The notes under the pieces: model-generated
The model's input: only the letters and a program-made list of their open reading frames with translations
What the model was told of the DNA's origin: nothing
The model's database searches: none
Assembly (NCBI GenBank): GCA_964036275.1
Contig: OZ038439.1
Coordinates: forward strand, 7,539,169 to 7,603,168
DNA length: 64,000 bases
Source: Litoditis marina
Lineage: Eukaryota > Nematoda > Chromadorea > Rhabditida > Rhabditidae
Reading direction: 5' to 3'
Made by a program: the position numbers and the translations under genes
In this document: in pieces, positions 39,989 through 51,070 of the stretch
Layout: each line of letters begins with the position of its first letter
Numbering within the stretch: position 1 is the first letter of the stretch

Positions 39989-40073
39989 TTGACCTGTGAG
40001 GGTCTCCGAATTGTTGAATTGACCTGTGAGGGTCTCCGAATTATTGTATTGACCTGTGAGGGTCTCCGAATCG
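39989..40073 (-). repeat. Three 30-bp tandem repeats in the element's 5' untranslated region
   Basis: TTGACCTGTGAGGGTCTCCG recurs three times at 30-base spacing between the primer-binding site and gag. A second small duplication (ATGAAAATTTGGGCAGCACT at 39783 and 39836) straddles the first codons of the frame. Confidence 0.9.
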
Positions 40074-40167
40074 ATTGTACACAGTACAACTATACAACAG
40101 TTGAGTGTTCCAGGAACTCCGAACTTACCAGTAACTTACCAGTAAATGCAACAACAACAGTTTGCCT

Positions 40168-40180
40168 ATCCTGATCGCCA
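40168..40180 (-). promoter_or_regulatory. Primer-binding site
   Basis: TGGCGATCAGGAT on the minus strand, four bases inside the 5' LTR; it begins with TGG as needed to pair with the CCA end of a host tRNA. The tRNA was not identified. Confidence 0.75.
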
Positions 40181-40184
40181 ATTA

Positions 40185-40549
40185 TGTTGTAACCTTCGTA
40201 CTCACGAAGTCACAACGATAGGTATTTAAGGCGATACGTTAGCCTTTTGGTATAGCACAACAAAACACTAATTAACTAGGTTTATTAATGATATATAAAG
40301 ACGATACAATATAACCTTGATACCTGGTAACAGTGCGAGAGAGAGAGAAGTACTGAGCAGGCGCTCAGTAACCAGACGATAAACTAGACTGTTTCTAACA
40401 CGTAGGCAGACAGGTATTAACACACGTAAACAGGCGTGAGGAAATGCTAATGCGGTAGAGAACAGAAGTATAGAATGCCACGTGTATGCTAATGAGATTA
40501 GCCAATGAATGCAGAAGATGATACGTGCCAAAGGCGCACGTATCCAACA
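40185..40549 (-). repeat. 5' LTR (365 bp)
   Basis: Reads base for base like the 3' LTR. It should carry the promoter for the element's transcript. Confidence 0.97.
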
Positions 40550-40742
40550 AATACATCGTAGTACGAAGTTCCATCGGTACAACACTATCTTTAAAACTTT
40601 CCTCAAAATCAAAACATGTAATCTTCTCGCGTGACCTACAGTACCAACTTCATAACATGTAATTTACTCTGAATCGAAAGTCTATGATAGCAACTGATCC
40701 CCCGGTGGGTTACGGTAACACAATATAAACGATCTTCACTCC

Positions 40743-40842
40743 GGCTACAAAAGCGAGAGAGTGTGGACGCGTCAGAGACCACAGACAGGCTCATACCGTC
40801 TGTGTCTCTCTGACCTGTACGCTCTCTCGTCGATGTTTTGCA
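40743..40842. mobile_element. GAGAGAG/GACGCAGAC inverted-repeat element, copy near the retrotransposon
   Basis: GGCTACAAAAGCGAGAGAGT and the mirror ACGCTCTCTCG with GTCAGAGACCACAGAC / GTCTGTGTCTCTCTGAC inside. Confidence 0.7.
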
Positions 40843-40976
40843 GAAAATTGTTCAAGAGTAGTGGGCGGGGAGAAGTGACGGTTTTGATCTACCCGCTATT
40901 TATATAGCCTTCATCTCTCCCACGTGAAAACGTTGATGGAATATAACCTTTTCTGCGAGAACATCACGAACAGTTC

Positions 40977-41195
40977 ACTATAGTCGTCGCCAACGGAAAG
41001 GTGGGAGAGTACTGTATATCTCACTTTACGCTGTGTACGCACATTCTTCGATTCTGAAGCTTAGCCGTTATGGGCTCTAATAGCGCAGTGATTACTTCCT
41101 TGTTACGAATCTTTTGCTCGCAGGTTCGATACTTCCTTGTTACGAATCTTTTGCTCGCAGGTTCGATTCCGGTGAGAGGCAGAAATATATAAATT
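40977..41195 (+). mobile_element. tRNA-derived SINE, copy 1
   Basis: Head ACTATAGTCGTCGCCAACGG, then AGTACTGTATATCTCACTTT, then a tRNA-like body: A-box-like TAGCGCAGTGATTA and B box GGTTCGATTCC. A 37-base piece (ACTTCCTTGTTACGAATC to GGTTCGAT) is tandemly doubled in this copy only. Copies 2 and 3 are on the minus strand at 56195-56376 and 51910-52081. Confidence 0.7.
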
Positions 41196-41444
41196 TGGCG
41201 CTTACCATAACTACTCGCACGCTTCCAATGCAGTACATGGTTGACTTCTAGGAAAAGGCCACAACTGTCCAAGTTACTTGATTGTCCAGTGATTGTAGTT
41301 TGATCCCACTTCACACGTGTTGAATATCAAACTACACAACACAATTTTCATTTCCTTTATCATTGCAATAGAACAATCTCATAAGAAGTTGGTGACCCAC
41401 TGTTCGTGAGATAATCTCATAACTTTTTCGAGGTGCTTCAGGCT

Positions 41445-41611
41445 GTATTCAACAATATCCCGGCTTTTCAATCCCAACCTAAGTCTCCTTAAACATACGC
41501 TGTTTCTCCGCTCTCACATCACATTCTGGCGTTACCATTCTGGCGAAATAGTGCGCCAAGTGAGAGACGCAGGATGGGATGAAGATGCCGGGATGTTCTA
41601 GCATGCGTATA
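41445..41611. mobile_element. GCATGCTAGAACATCCCGGC-ended element, copy 1
   Basis: Long mirror arms: CCCGGC ... CATACGC, TTTCTCCGCTCTC against GAGAGACGCAGGATGGGATG, GCCGGGATGTTCTAGCATGC. Same family as 43170-43345, 50910-51070, 53412-53790 and 58192-58363, with fragments at 61118-61195 and 63597-63690. Confidence 0.7.
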
Positions 41612-42419
41612 GTTTCCACCATTCTCACTGAGAATTTGGCAGCTTGCCAGTGAATTTCAAAGTTCTTTTTCAACCAACTATGTGAGTGGTTGATCGTCCA
41701 AAGTTCACAAAGTTTACAAATTTACATCGTCCAAAGTTTCTTTGGCAGGCTGCCAAGGTCTCAGTAGGAATGAAAGGGTCTATACTCTGATGTGCAGTTT
41801 TCCAGACATAGACATCCCACTTTTTTGAAAACAATTAGTTTACGGAAAATGACGCAAACACAACCCATTGTGTTCCGTTTTCATTAGATTAGACCTCAGT
41901 TAAACATGTCTATAAATATTTCGACCAACATATATAGTTACCACTTCTAAGAAAAGCATCTGCAAAAACTTGTGAAATAGAATATCCGTGGCCTAACTTT
42001 CATTGTTTTTGTTCTGTTTTTGGAATTCCCCAGAAATTAGTAAGAAGGAATTTATAAAACTGTAATATTCTTCATTCTTGTATTATGGAATACATTTGGA
42101 TTGCTGAACATATTTATACCACTGAATACTAATAGAGCGTCTGACATCGATTGTAAAGTTGAATCATGCTGCAAGTTTTGGTCAACAGCTCTGTTTTAGT
42201 TATAATGTTTTTTGTGAGTCATTTATTTCTAATATTAACCGAAACTAGTAATTGTTTTGTAACTGCCATGTTTTGTAAGCTGTGCTTTTCAATCTATGTT
42301 CTCACCAAATAACTGATAAAAAATCCAAATATAGCATTTTCAAAACCTCATTTTTCACTATTGATTTGTTTCTAGTTAAAAATCAACAATACCTCACTCT
42401 TTCTCTCACAATACATCCC

Positions 42420-42560
42420 TTCTGGCTCTCTCTCTCCCCCTCTCTTTTTTTATTTCCCTCTCTCTTTCTGTGTATCTCTCTCTCTTTCTCTCTTTTTCTC
42501 CCTCTCTTTCTCTCTCATTACATCCCCTCTCTCTCTCCCTCCCTATCTTTCATGTTATAC
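42420..42560. repeat. Pyrimidine-rich (CT) tract
   Basis: Interrupted CTCTCT repeats over about 140 bases. Similar tracts lie at 18385-18600, 25518-25570, 25780-25855 and 31935-32060. Open frames across them are artefacts of the repeat. Confidence 0.9.
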
Positions 42561-42732
42561 CTTTTTTATTAAGGAAACAATCCCAAAATAACTTCAGTGA
42601 ATAACAAATTGCGTGTTCGGAGTCTCTGTTATTACTACAACTACACACTAATCCCTAAGTCTAGAATACGTCATTTTTTGTACTATTCAGTCGAGAAAAG
42701 AAAAAAAAATACTATAAAAAAATAGAATGGTC

Positions 42733-42842
42733 ACGTAGAGTTAGCATGCTAATGAGGAATCGTGCACTTTGTCATAGCACGTTTCTGAGTTCTGCTGTGT
42801 TTAACATGTTTCACGTGACTGTGCAATTGACTAACAGTATAT
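42733..42842 (+). repeat. GTCACGTGGAACATGTTAAAC repeat, copy 2
   Basis: Reverse-orientation copy of 33357-33492 (GCACGTTTCTGAGTTCTGC, GTTTAACATGTTTCACGTGA, CAATTGACTAACAGTAT). Confidence 0.65.
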
Positions 42843-42859
42843 TTCTCGGTTCTTTGTTG

Positions 42860-45640
42860 TCAACTGAAAATGTAGCGAAATTTCTAGACGACTTGAGAAT
42901 AACATTTCATTTCGACACACATCGGTGGTTCATTTGTAGCTATTACTTCATGACTTTTGTGAAAATACATTGTTTTCGTAATTAGTAGTGATACAGTAAT
43001 TTAGAACAAACGAGTCATCAACAGTGAAGTTGTCTAGAAAAAGAGGTTCCAGATTTGGAGTAAAGTTTTAGTAGTTGTTTCTGTGGTTCCTAGAATATCC
43101 CACATTTAAAGTTTGTTTGACGTGACTATTATACTTCTTTTTGTACAGTTGATTGATATCTCAACTCAATATATATAAGTGCGTGTGCTGGAACATCCAC
43201 GCATCTGCATCCCATCCTGCGTCTCTCGTTGTGTGCACTATTTCGCGAGACACGTATCCCGGGGGGTGTGATGTGAGAGTAGCGAAATAGCGTAAGTTTG
43301 ATGAGACGCAGATTGGGCTGACAGAAACCAGAATCTTCATGAATACGGACTTTGAAGACACGTTCTATGAATGTTGCCGTCTAGCTTCTAAGTCTAAGTT
43401 GAGTGTTGTGTTCATTTTTGCCTTTTTCGGCTGGTTCTCGGATTTTGGATTGGGTAGCTTGGAAATGAGATCGTAAATAGATAACGTAAAACCAAGGAAG
43501 TGGCAAGTTTCTGGTTCCCCTTTTTCCCCAATATATGTGTATTCCCAGGGCGCGCTGGTGATATCCAGATATCTCATGAGAAGATCTCATGAGGTACCTT
43601 GGAGAAAAATCAACAAATTAGTTGTCATGATATATCGCTGTATTTGACTTGATTACTAAAACACGAAGATATTATTCTTATACAAACGTTCTATTCTACA
43701 CGCTAGTTGAGAATTGCGCTGATGAGGCTGAGCAAAGACCAACCAGCAATATAGGGATAGTAACCCAACCAGCTTCCGTACATTGCCGTTTTATGCACTA
43801 CAGAAGTCCAAAACGTTCTCCGTCGAGCTAAACACTTGAATTTACCTTGAACAAAATGTTTTTGTGCGTCGAAAACGTATCGGAGAAAGTACTCGAAGTG
43901 TACAACTGAAAGTACGCATGTAGATAAGTATGAACGCAAGTTATCCTATGCATAATAGATAGCCTACGTGCTATCAAAAAGTTGGTAAATCTTTAATTTT
44001 TCGTGGGCGCACACGCATTTTGGGGAATCAACGGTGATTTTTGCATTTTCTATTTGACTCCGCCGACTTTTTGCTGTCCTATTGAAGTGTTTCCATAACG
44101 TATATGTGAACCTAACAGCTTTTGATTGACACTTTTTAATCTACTAAAGTGTCATTTTCAGGAAATGTTAAGCACACATTCGAAGTTTTCTGCTGTATTT
44201 GTAAGTTGATTTCACTGTTTGTTGGTTGTAGTTTGCACTCTGAGATTTTGCGCAGTTCAAACTACAATTCAGTTTCGGGCACTTCTTATTTCATGGTCCT
44301 TTTAATTTCGAAGGTTCCTTTTCTGTTTAGATATTGCATTCGCTTGTTAAAAAGGAGATTCCAACTTGTGAAGGAAGAAATACACTTCCGTTTCTCTTTC
44401 TCCAACTACATATTTCTTCCTAATTATATTATTCTACACTTAATTAGCTTGTTCCCAATTAAATTTCTGCGTCACTTTCTTTCTCTTCCCATTCATTTCT
44501 TTTGCAAGCGAGACATGCATTCTGCAGAATAGTCTTCATGGAGAGAGTGTGTAGATCAAAGATACGCAGACAATCTAGCTGCATACCAAAGAGCGCTCCT
44601 CAAAAATATAAGATATATCCACGATAGTTTGATGGGCCCTAGAACTAAGTATGTATTGTCCTAGACTTACAAAGTATGCAATTCATTTTGATAAACAAAA
44701 GTAGAGAAGACTACTTCAACTTTAAAAGTCATAATCTATATGAGAACTGAATCGTAACAACAACGTACTAGTTACATTTATCCTTCAAGGAAATAACTAT
44801 TTAGCAAGAATTATATTGAAAAGGAAGCTAAAAACTAAAAACCGAAAACAAAGCTCCCGCTCCCTGCAAAGCACTTATATCCCCGAAACTGCTAAGTATA
44901 CCCTTTGCTGGACGGCGCATATATAAGGTGTCCTATTACTTTTCAGCAGCTATTCTGAACAGAGTATAATGTCAAATGTATTTTTATTAGACGTGTTTTA
45001 ATGAAAAGTTCTTTAGTTTACCCTTTTCACGACATATTACGTCTCTAATGGTGAAGGCCTAGTAGCATAGCTTTGTTTCATTTTCGGATATCTTTGAAAA
45101 CATACGATTTTGGTTGTTTACACCCAAACTTTGAATGTTTGTCATTTACATAACTGACTTGATAGATAGTGTGCTGAGCTTGACATTTTTATTGCAGATT
45201 CAACATCAAGATTAGCCTATCAGAAATGAACTTTAAAGTTGCAAACTGATGAACAAAGGCCAGCCGCTGATGAGAAAATGTCTTCTCAGAATGCTCATAT
45301 ATATATTCGGCATCTTTCCTACTGAGACTACCACAGTGCAAATTCGAACTTCCCAGACACGCTTTAAAATGTTAACTTCTTATTTGCTTATAATGTATAT
45401 TGCTTTCGTATATATATTTAACTGTATGGTTGCTTATAATGTATTAAACACTCTTTGTACTGAGATATGTCAATAGAATAGCTGTTGAACTTCTCTAAAG
45501 TCTAGTCTAACTTCAATATGTTCAAACAAGGAAGGTACCCCGGGCTACGCCCGGGTCCTTCCCTTGATGATTCTAGGTCGGTGGTTAAGTCTTGAAGTTT
45601 CTTCCTTTTTTCGTCTTCGAAAAGTCCCCGAGCGCGAAAG
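42860..45640. other. Interval without recognised genes
   Basis: AT-rich sequence holding a GAACATCCCGGC-type element (43170-43345), a CTCATGAG fragment (43565-43605), a GTAGTTTGCA repeat half near 44228, a GAGAGTGTGTAGATCA-type fragment near 44540 and a GGTACCCCGGGCTACGCCCGGGTCC palindrome-like site at 45534-45558. No exon is supported. Confidence 0.4.
43170..43345. mobile_element. GAACATCCCGGC-ended element, copy 2
   Basis: GTGCTGGAACATCCACGCAT, CCATCCTGCGTCTCTCGTTG, CACTATTTCGCGAGACACG and the mirror GCGAAATAGCG, GAGACGCAGATTGGG. Confidence 0.7.
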
Positions 45641-45649
45641 TTTATTTCA

Positions 45650-46405
45650 ACATAGAGCGCGAGAGTGTTCCTAAAAGTAGAGTGCGGTAGTTCTTCTCAA
45701 CATAGAGCACGGTAGCTCTCCTTAACATAGAGCGCGGAAGTTCTCCTTAACATAGAGCGCGAGACTTCTCCCTAACATAGAGCGCGGAAGTTCTCCTTAA
45801 CATAGAGCGCGATAGCACTCCTTGACATAGAGCGCGGTAGTTCTCTTCAACATAGAGCACGATAGTTCTGTTAAAAAAAGCGCGGAAGTTCTCCTTAACA
45901 TGGAACGCGAGACTTCTCCCTAACATAGAGCGCGGAAGTTATCCTTAACATAGAGCGCGGTGACTTTCCATAACATAGAGCGTGGTAGTTCTCCTTAACA
46001 TAGGGCACGGTAGTTCTCCTTAACATAGAGCGCGGGAGTTCTTCTAAACATAGAGCGCGGGAGTTCTTCTAAACATAGGGCACGGTAGTTCTCCTTAACA
46101 TAGAGCGCGGGAGTTCTCCTTAACATAGAGCGCGGAAGTTCTTCTAAACATAGAGCACGGTAGTTATCCTTAACATAGAGCGCGGAAGTTCTCCGTAGCA
46201 TAGAGCGCTGGTGTTCTTCTTAACATAGAGCACGGTAGCTCTCCTTAGCATAGAGCGTGGGACTTCTTCTTAACATAGAGCGCGGAAGTTTCTCTTAACA
46301 AAGAGCGCGGTGACTTTCCATAACATAGAGCGTGGTAGTTCTCCTTAACATAGGGCACGGTAGTTCTCCTTAACATAGAGCGCGGGAGTTTTCCTTAACA
46401 TAGAG
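45650..46405. repeat. Minisatellite, about 30 copies of a 25-bp unit
   Basis: Unit close to AACATAGAGCGCGGAAGTTC plus TCCTT. Variant positions (AGTTCT/ACTTCT/AGCTCT; GCGCGG/GCACGG) recur in blocks: the block with GCGCGGTGACTTTCCATAAC followed by GCGTGGTAGTTCTCC occurs at 45953 and again at 46305, suggesting higher-order duplication. Confidence 0.95.
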
Positions 46406-46672
46406 TGACATATCAATTTCAACTCCCAGCAACAGCCGATTCCAATAGGTTTAGAAATGAAAAGCAAGAAATTTACACGTCTCTCCACGTTCTTTCCCTT
46501 CTGCAACTACAAAGTGCACCGATTCTCTGTTTCTCGACCAAAAAGCCGTTGCCTCAGACTCACAGACAGACAGACAGACCAAGCAACGGTTTTATATTAG
46601 TAGATATTGTTTTCCTATTTGAGGTGAAATAGTTTGTAATCTGTGGCCGTGTGCATAGATACTGTAACAACA

Positions 46673-46850
46673 GGCGGCGTAGCAATCCTTCCAATCTCAT
46701 GAGAAGTTCATGAGTTTCTCATGAGATTTCTCATGAGCTCCACGTGAACGCTCAATGTTGTAGCATAGAAATCATTAGAATCTCATGAGAACCTCATACG
46801 AGTAGCTCATGAGGTACCTCACGAGATTTTTGAGGGATTGCTACGCCGCC
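46673..46850. mobile_element. GGCGGCGTAGCAATCC-ended element rich in CTCATGAG, copy 2
   Basis: Same ends (GGCGGCGTAGCAATCCTTCC and GGATTGCTACGCCGCC mirror) and the same CTCATGAG-packed interior. Fragments of the interior also lie near 41375, 43565-43605 and 50716-50740. Confidence 0.8.
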
Positions 46851-46892
46851 AGGGATATCTAGTAGGGTCCCTTAGGATCCGAGTATACTGTC

Positions 46893-47010
46893 AGTCAACC
46901 GCACCGTTACGGGAAACATGTGAAACACAGCAGAACTCAGAAACGGGCAAAATTACACAATGCTCCATTTTTTCTAACTGTACGTGGTTTTTCAATTTAC
47001 TTCTAGTATA
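46893..47010 (-). repeat. GTCACGTGGAACATGTTAAAC repeat, copy 3
   Basis: ACTGTCAGTCAACCGCACCG, AACATGTGAAACACAGCAGA and ACTCAGAAACGGGCAAAAT keep the order of copy 1 with more changes. Confidence 0.55.
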
Positions 47011-47732
47011 ACTGAGACAATCTTTCAAATATTCTAGTGCTACTTTGTGCAAGATTTTGCACCCAGGAGCTTTGGATTTGAGTTCGTTTATTACAAGTTT
47101 CGACCCCCAGAGACTTTTAACCTTTATTTTTTTGCAATTTTTTTCTAAATCTGGAACCCGTGGGTTTTCGTGTCCCTTCGCGTCGTCATAAATAATTATC
47201 CGTGATTTCTCGACGGAGTAAAACTAGCAATTATAACATTCTATAATAAGCAGATTCAAAAATTTTCGAACACTGTTGGACTATTTTTGACTTCATTTTT
47301 TCTGTGACAACACACTTCCGTGTTATTCACACTGTTTTCAGGAGGAATTTGCTAAATCCACGGTTTAAGGGTTTAGTAGCATTAATACGGTTTAGTCGAC
47401 AATTCTTCATGAATTGTCAGATTGAAAGCATGGTACTACATTCTGAGATTAGGAGCCCATTCGGTGCCCATTCTTCTAGTAGTGTTTGAGCCCACGGAGC
47501 CCATCGTGCGCAGTGCGGAGCGCTGCGCAGATTAGTTTTTGTTCAGAGGTCTGCAGACATTCCAAAACAGTTTATTAAATTTTTCTTCAAAGTACGTCGA
47601 CCATTTCATTAGATTTTTGCATGAATCACTGAAAGGGCAAAACGTCTACAAAACACTAAGTTTACGTTCCAAGTAAAATTTGTTGAGAAGAAATAGAGGG
47701 CCCAACGTCTCGCAAAAATGGCTTCCGTGCTC

Positions 47733-47753
47733 GGCGGCGGCGGCGGCGGCGGC
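47733..47753. repeat. (GGC)n run
   Basis: About seven GGC triplets. It lies in a small minus-strand frame where it would read as alanines, but nothing else supports a gene there. Confidence 0.85.
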
Positions 47754-47999
47754 GACAAAAGTGTTCGCCTCCTCAAATCTCGGCATAGTTTCGCTCAAAA
47801 TTAACTTATTCCAAAAATTCTTACATTGTTGAAAATCTATAAAAAAGTTGAGGTATACGTATTTCTCGGGTATGTCTGAAATTTGAATATTACGTGTGAG
47901 AGGGCCGAAAACAGTCTTGCAAAAAATCATGGATAGACCGGTTTCGTGAGAATAAAAATGAAAGAAGAGTTTAACGTGTAGTAGGAAGACGTTTGGGAA

Positions 48000-48325
48000 A
48001 AATGTACAATCGGCCCCCACCGAACAATCACCCCCCTCGTGGTACTATTACCCCCCACATAATTGAAATTCTAGAAAAATCGCGCGAAGGTGGGGGGTAA
48101 TTGGTAAATGGGTGGTGGACATTGTACATCTTCGACAATGAACAATCACCCCCCACAATACAAAATGGGGGTTGATAGTACATACCCGGAACTGATGAAC
48201 AATCACCCACCACTCAACCCAAGCCTGCAGTAAATAAGCATGTTGTATAATCGCCCTCCAAGGGTGGGGGGCGATTGTAGTACGGACCCTTTTCAACCCA
48301 TTTTCGACCAGGGTGGGGGGCAAAT
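48000..48325. repeat. Cluster of GTGGGGGG(T/C)GATTGT motifs in both orientations
   Basis: At least seven versions of the motif occur in about 320 bases (for example CAATCACCCCCCACAA, GGTGGGGGGCGATTGTAG, GGGTGGGGGGCAAATGTA). Runs of five to six G make four-stranded structures conceivable. Confidence 0.65.
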
Positions 48326-48638
48326 GTAAACTACTCCCAGACGTTTTCCAATGAAGAACTCATGACAGGCGGGTACTGCTTTGTTTCCTCTCCTATTCAC
48401 ATGACTGAATGGACTTGGATAAAAGCTCTATTCACGCACGGCAAACGAAGGTTCGAATCCTGCCTGGAGCACAAAAGTTGCTCTCACTTGAACGAGATTA
48501 CAACTACGCCAATAGTTCTGAACTATGGCGCCGTTAGAAACTCCAATATAACCTCATAACATTCCTTGTTTAGCTTATTGTTCAAACTATCGTTTTTATC
48601 AAAAATGACAGTTACTTCGTAACTATAGAAAAAGAGTT

Positions 48639-48930
48639 GAATTAGTAAAAAAACGGGTGTAAAGAAAGTAAAGATTAGTTTTGGATGAAAGGTGTACAAA
48701 AATATGAAAGAAGTCCAATAAAAATATTTTGAGGAAAAGACTAATCTCGCTTTTCTTGAAAAAAAAAACAGAGTGTAAGCTAGATCATTGTGAGTCGCAG
48801 TCAGAAAATTTTTTTTCGGTAAAAAAAAGCCTTTTCTCAAAATATTTTTATTGGACTTCTTTTATATTTCTTGTACATATTTATCCAAAACTAATCTTTA
48901 CTTTCCTCACACCCGTTTTTATCCTAATTC
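48639..48930. mobile_element. Foldback element with about 100-bp arms
   Basis: Arms 48639-48740 and 48831-48930 are near-perfect reverse complements (GAAGTCCAATAAAAATATTT ... mirror; GTAAAGATTAGTTTTGGAT ... mirror), with about 90 bases between. No coding capacity. Confidence 0.85.
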
Positions 48931-48984
48931 TTCTAATAGTGTTTCTGGTTAGCCGTTTCTAGGGGTCCTGCACATAACCTATAT

Positions 48985-49107
48985 TTAAAGAAGGACGATT
49001 ATGTGGACCAATCCCGTTACATCGGTCCTTTAAACTGCAATTGAAAATATATTGCGGTTTAAAGGACTGAAGCGTTGCGATTGGACCACATAATCGTCCT
49101 TCTTTAA
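48985..49107. mobile_element. TTAA-flanked palindromic element, copy 2
   Basis: Same family as 2056-2177: AAGAAGGACGATTATGTGGA to CCACATAATCGTCCTTCTTTAA with TTAA at both edges. The best-preserved copy. Confidence 0.85.
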
Positions 49108-49767
49108 CTCTCTCCTGTATAGATGTTTATCCTCTTCTTTTTTCAATATCAACTCGTTACTCATGAGTCTTTAGAATTGTCGGTCAAATATCCGGGTTGA
49201 TAAATCATTATTATTATTAGTAGTTGGTTCGCAAACTTCCGTGTTATTCACACTGTTTTCAGGAAGAATTTCCTGGATATGGAGATTAATAGCAGTGTGT
49301 TGGACTGTTTAGTCGCCAAATCCGACTACATTTCCTCAACCGTACTAACACTATTTTGGAACTAAGTAGGAGATAAAAATCAGCGGAATTGTTCCAAATA
49401 CCTTTTCCTTTACTAACGGTTCAGTTATTGGCAATCTGATGAGTTTGTACTAAGTTCGAGAACTGTGCTGTGTTTTGTGAGCAAGCTACAGCCCACTCTT
49501 GGTTCAACCCTACTTTCATATTTAGAGTTTATAAAAAGTAAAAAGATTAGGGGACGTACATCATATCATACCATTTACACTTACTGTAACGTGTTTACAC
49601 GTGTGTAAGACCTAATATTGGACTTTTTTATTAGATTACGGTATAATTTGATTAATTCTTCGGGCACGTCATTTCCATATTTTGTAGCCCATTGCGTGTC
49701 TGGTTGAATGTGTTATTTTGACATGTTTTATGAGATGAGAAATTGAATTCGTGAGCTCTTGACAACT

Positions 49768-50050
49768 AAAAATAATAGGAGAGGAAGAGGAGAGAAAGAG
49801 ATAGAGAGAGGGGGGAGAGAGAGAAAGAGGGAGAGAAAGAGACAGAAAGATAGAGAGAGAGACAGAGGTGAGAGAGATAGAGAAAGAGAGAGAGACAGAG
49901 GGAGAGGTGAGAGAGAGAGAGGGAGAGACAAAGACAGAAAGATAGAGAGAGACAGAGGGAGAGGTTAGAGAGATAGAGAAAGATAGAGAGGGAAAAAGGA
50001 AGAGATAAAGAAAGGAGAGAGAGAGACCCATAGAGAGAGAGAAACAGAGG
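49768..50050. repeat. (GA)n-rich purine tract
   Basis: Interrupted GAGAGA repeats with phased GACAGA units over about 280 bases. The long frames across it on either strand are low-complexity artefacts. Confidence 0.9.
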
Positions 50051-50568
50051 AGACCCTGGCTTAGTACTCCTCGTCGTGTCCCACTTTATAAACAAAAGTC
50101 TTCTTGGTTTGGTTGGAACATTCCCACATCTGCTAACTGCAACAAGTTTGAAAAATAAGGTTTGCATGACCTTCAACATATACGGTAAACTTGGTTTTTC
50201 CTCAATAATCCATCCAATTAACCGCTTTTCTCATCTAAATTCTCTTCAATTAAGTTTTAATAATAGCCACTCTTTGGGTCTCAAATGATTATTCCAATTA
50301 TTTTCATCAGAGGGCATGGCTGGGTGTAGAGTAATGAAAAATAGAGGCGACGGGTTCGCTTAGATTGTTTGAGCAGAGATACGAAAATAGCGTTGCTTTG
50401 AAGAGGGTCTAGAGATAAACTTTTATGCCCAAGTTGAAAAACAAGTTGGCGAGCTCGACTGAAATTTGTATCATCTTTCGAAGCTTAATTCAAACACAAT
50501 TAATATAAACTACTCTAATGTGATTTTATAATTACATTCACTTAAAACTGCCAATTTTTCGAACTTGA

Positions 50569-50672
50569 CAGCTACGAAAGCGAGAGAGCATGCCGATCAA
50601 GGACGGCGCAATCAGTCTAAGACGGTCTGCGTCTCTTTGACCTGCACACTCTCTCGTAGAGGCCGCTACAAC
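50569..50672. mobile_element. GAGAGAG/GACGCAGAC inverted-repeat element, copy 5
   Basis: AGCTACGAAAGCGAGAGAGC and the mirror CTCTCTCGTAGAGGCCGCTAC; interior GACGGTCTGCGTCTCTTTGA. Confidence 0.7.
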
Positions 50673-50909
50673 TGTGTCTATTGTTTGGGGAGTAAACGTG
50701 TAGCTCCTTGGGTGCTCATGAGTTTTTCATGAGATGCGAATATGACATGAATTTTTTATTAGTTTGGGTATCTCGCCAGTGCACAAACTTCCTTCGAGAA
50801 TTTTTGATTCATTGCGCTTCAGCTACTGCTCGGTTTGTAACAAAAAAGGCACTTACATCGATATTTGATCGAATTCAAACCGAATTTTCTGTTCAAAGTT
50901 GGTTTCTTT

Positions 50910-51070
50910 GTATCTAGACTGTTAGATTTCACCCTGTGTCTCCTAAAATACACGCTCTTTCTCTGCTTCTACATTTCGTCCAGGTACAAGTCTAGAGAAA
51001 TAGTGCGCAAAACGAGAGACGCAGGACGGGATGGAAAATTCGGGATGATATAGTCTGTTCCACGCACGTA
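50910..51070. mobile_element. GAACATCCCGGC-ended element, copy 3
   Basis: AGAAATAGTGCGCAAAACGA, GAGACGCAGGACGGGATGGA and a degenerate opposite arm. Confidence 0.6.

Larger units (their letters stand above)
35127..40549 (-). mobile_element. Intact Ty3/Gypsy LTR retrotransposon
   Basis: A 5423-bp element bounded by two 365-bp LTRs (TGTTG...CAACA) and an exact 5-bp host duplication AATAC (35122-35126, 40550-40554). On the minus strand the order is 5' LTR, primer-binding site, 5' untranslated repeats, one gag-pol frame, polypurine tract, 3' LTR. No frame break is seen and no envelope-like gene is present. The two LTRs read as identical, pointing to a recent insertion. The element lies in gene-poor DNA and does not interrupt a recognised gene. 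Confidence 0.97.

Noticed and set aside
43161..44532. Short open frames on both strands between 43 and 45 kb
   Set aside because: They overlap inverted-repeat elements or lack any protein-like feature.
45650..46405. Regular repeats resembling a CRISPR array
   Set aside because: Units are contiguous 25-mers with no unique spacers, in a spliced eukaryotic genome; it is a minisatellite.
48418..48480. Another tRNA-like segment (GGTTCGAATCCTGCC)
   Set aside because: Only a B-box-like word is convincing; no A box or cloverleaf could be drawn.
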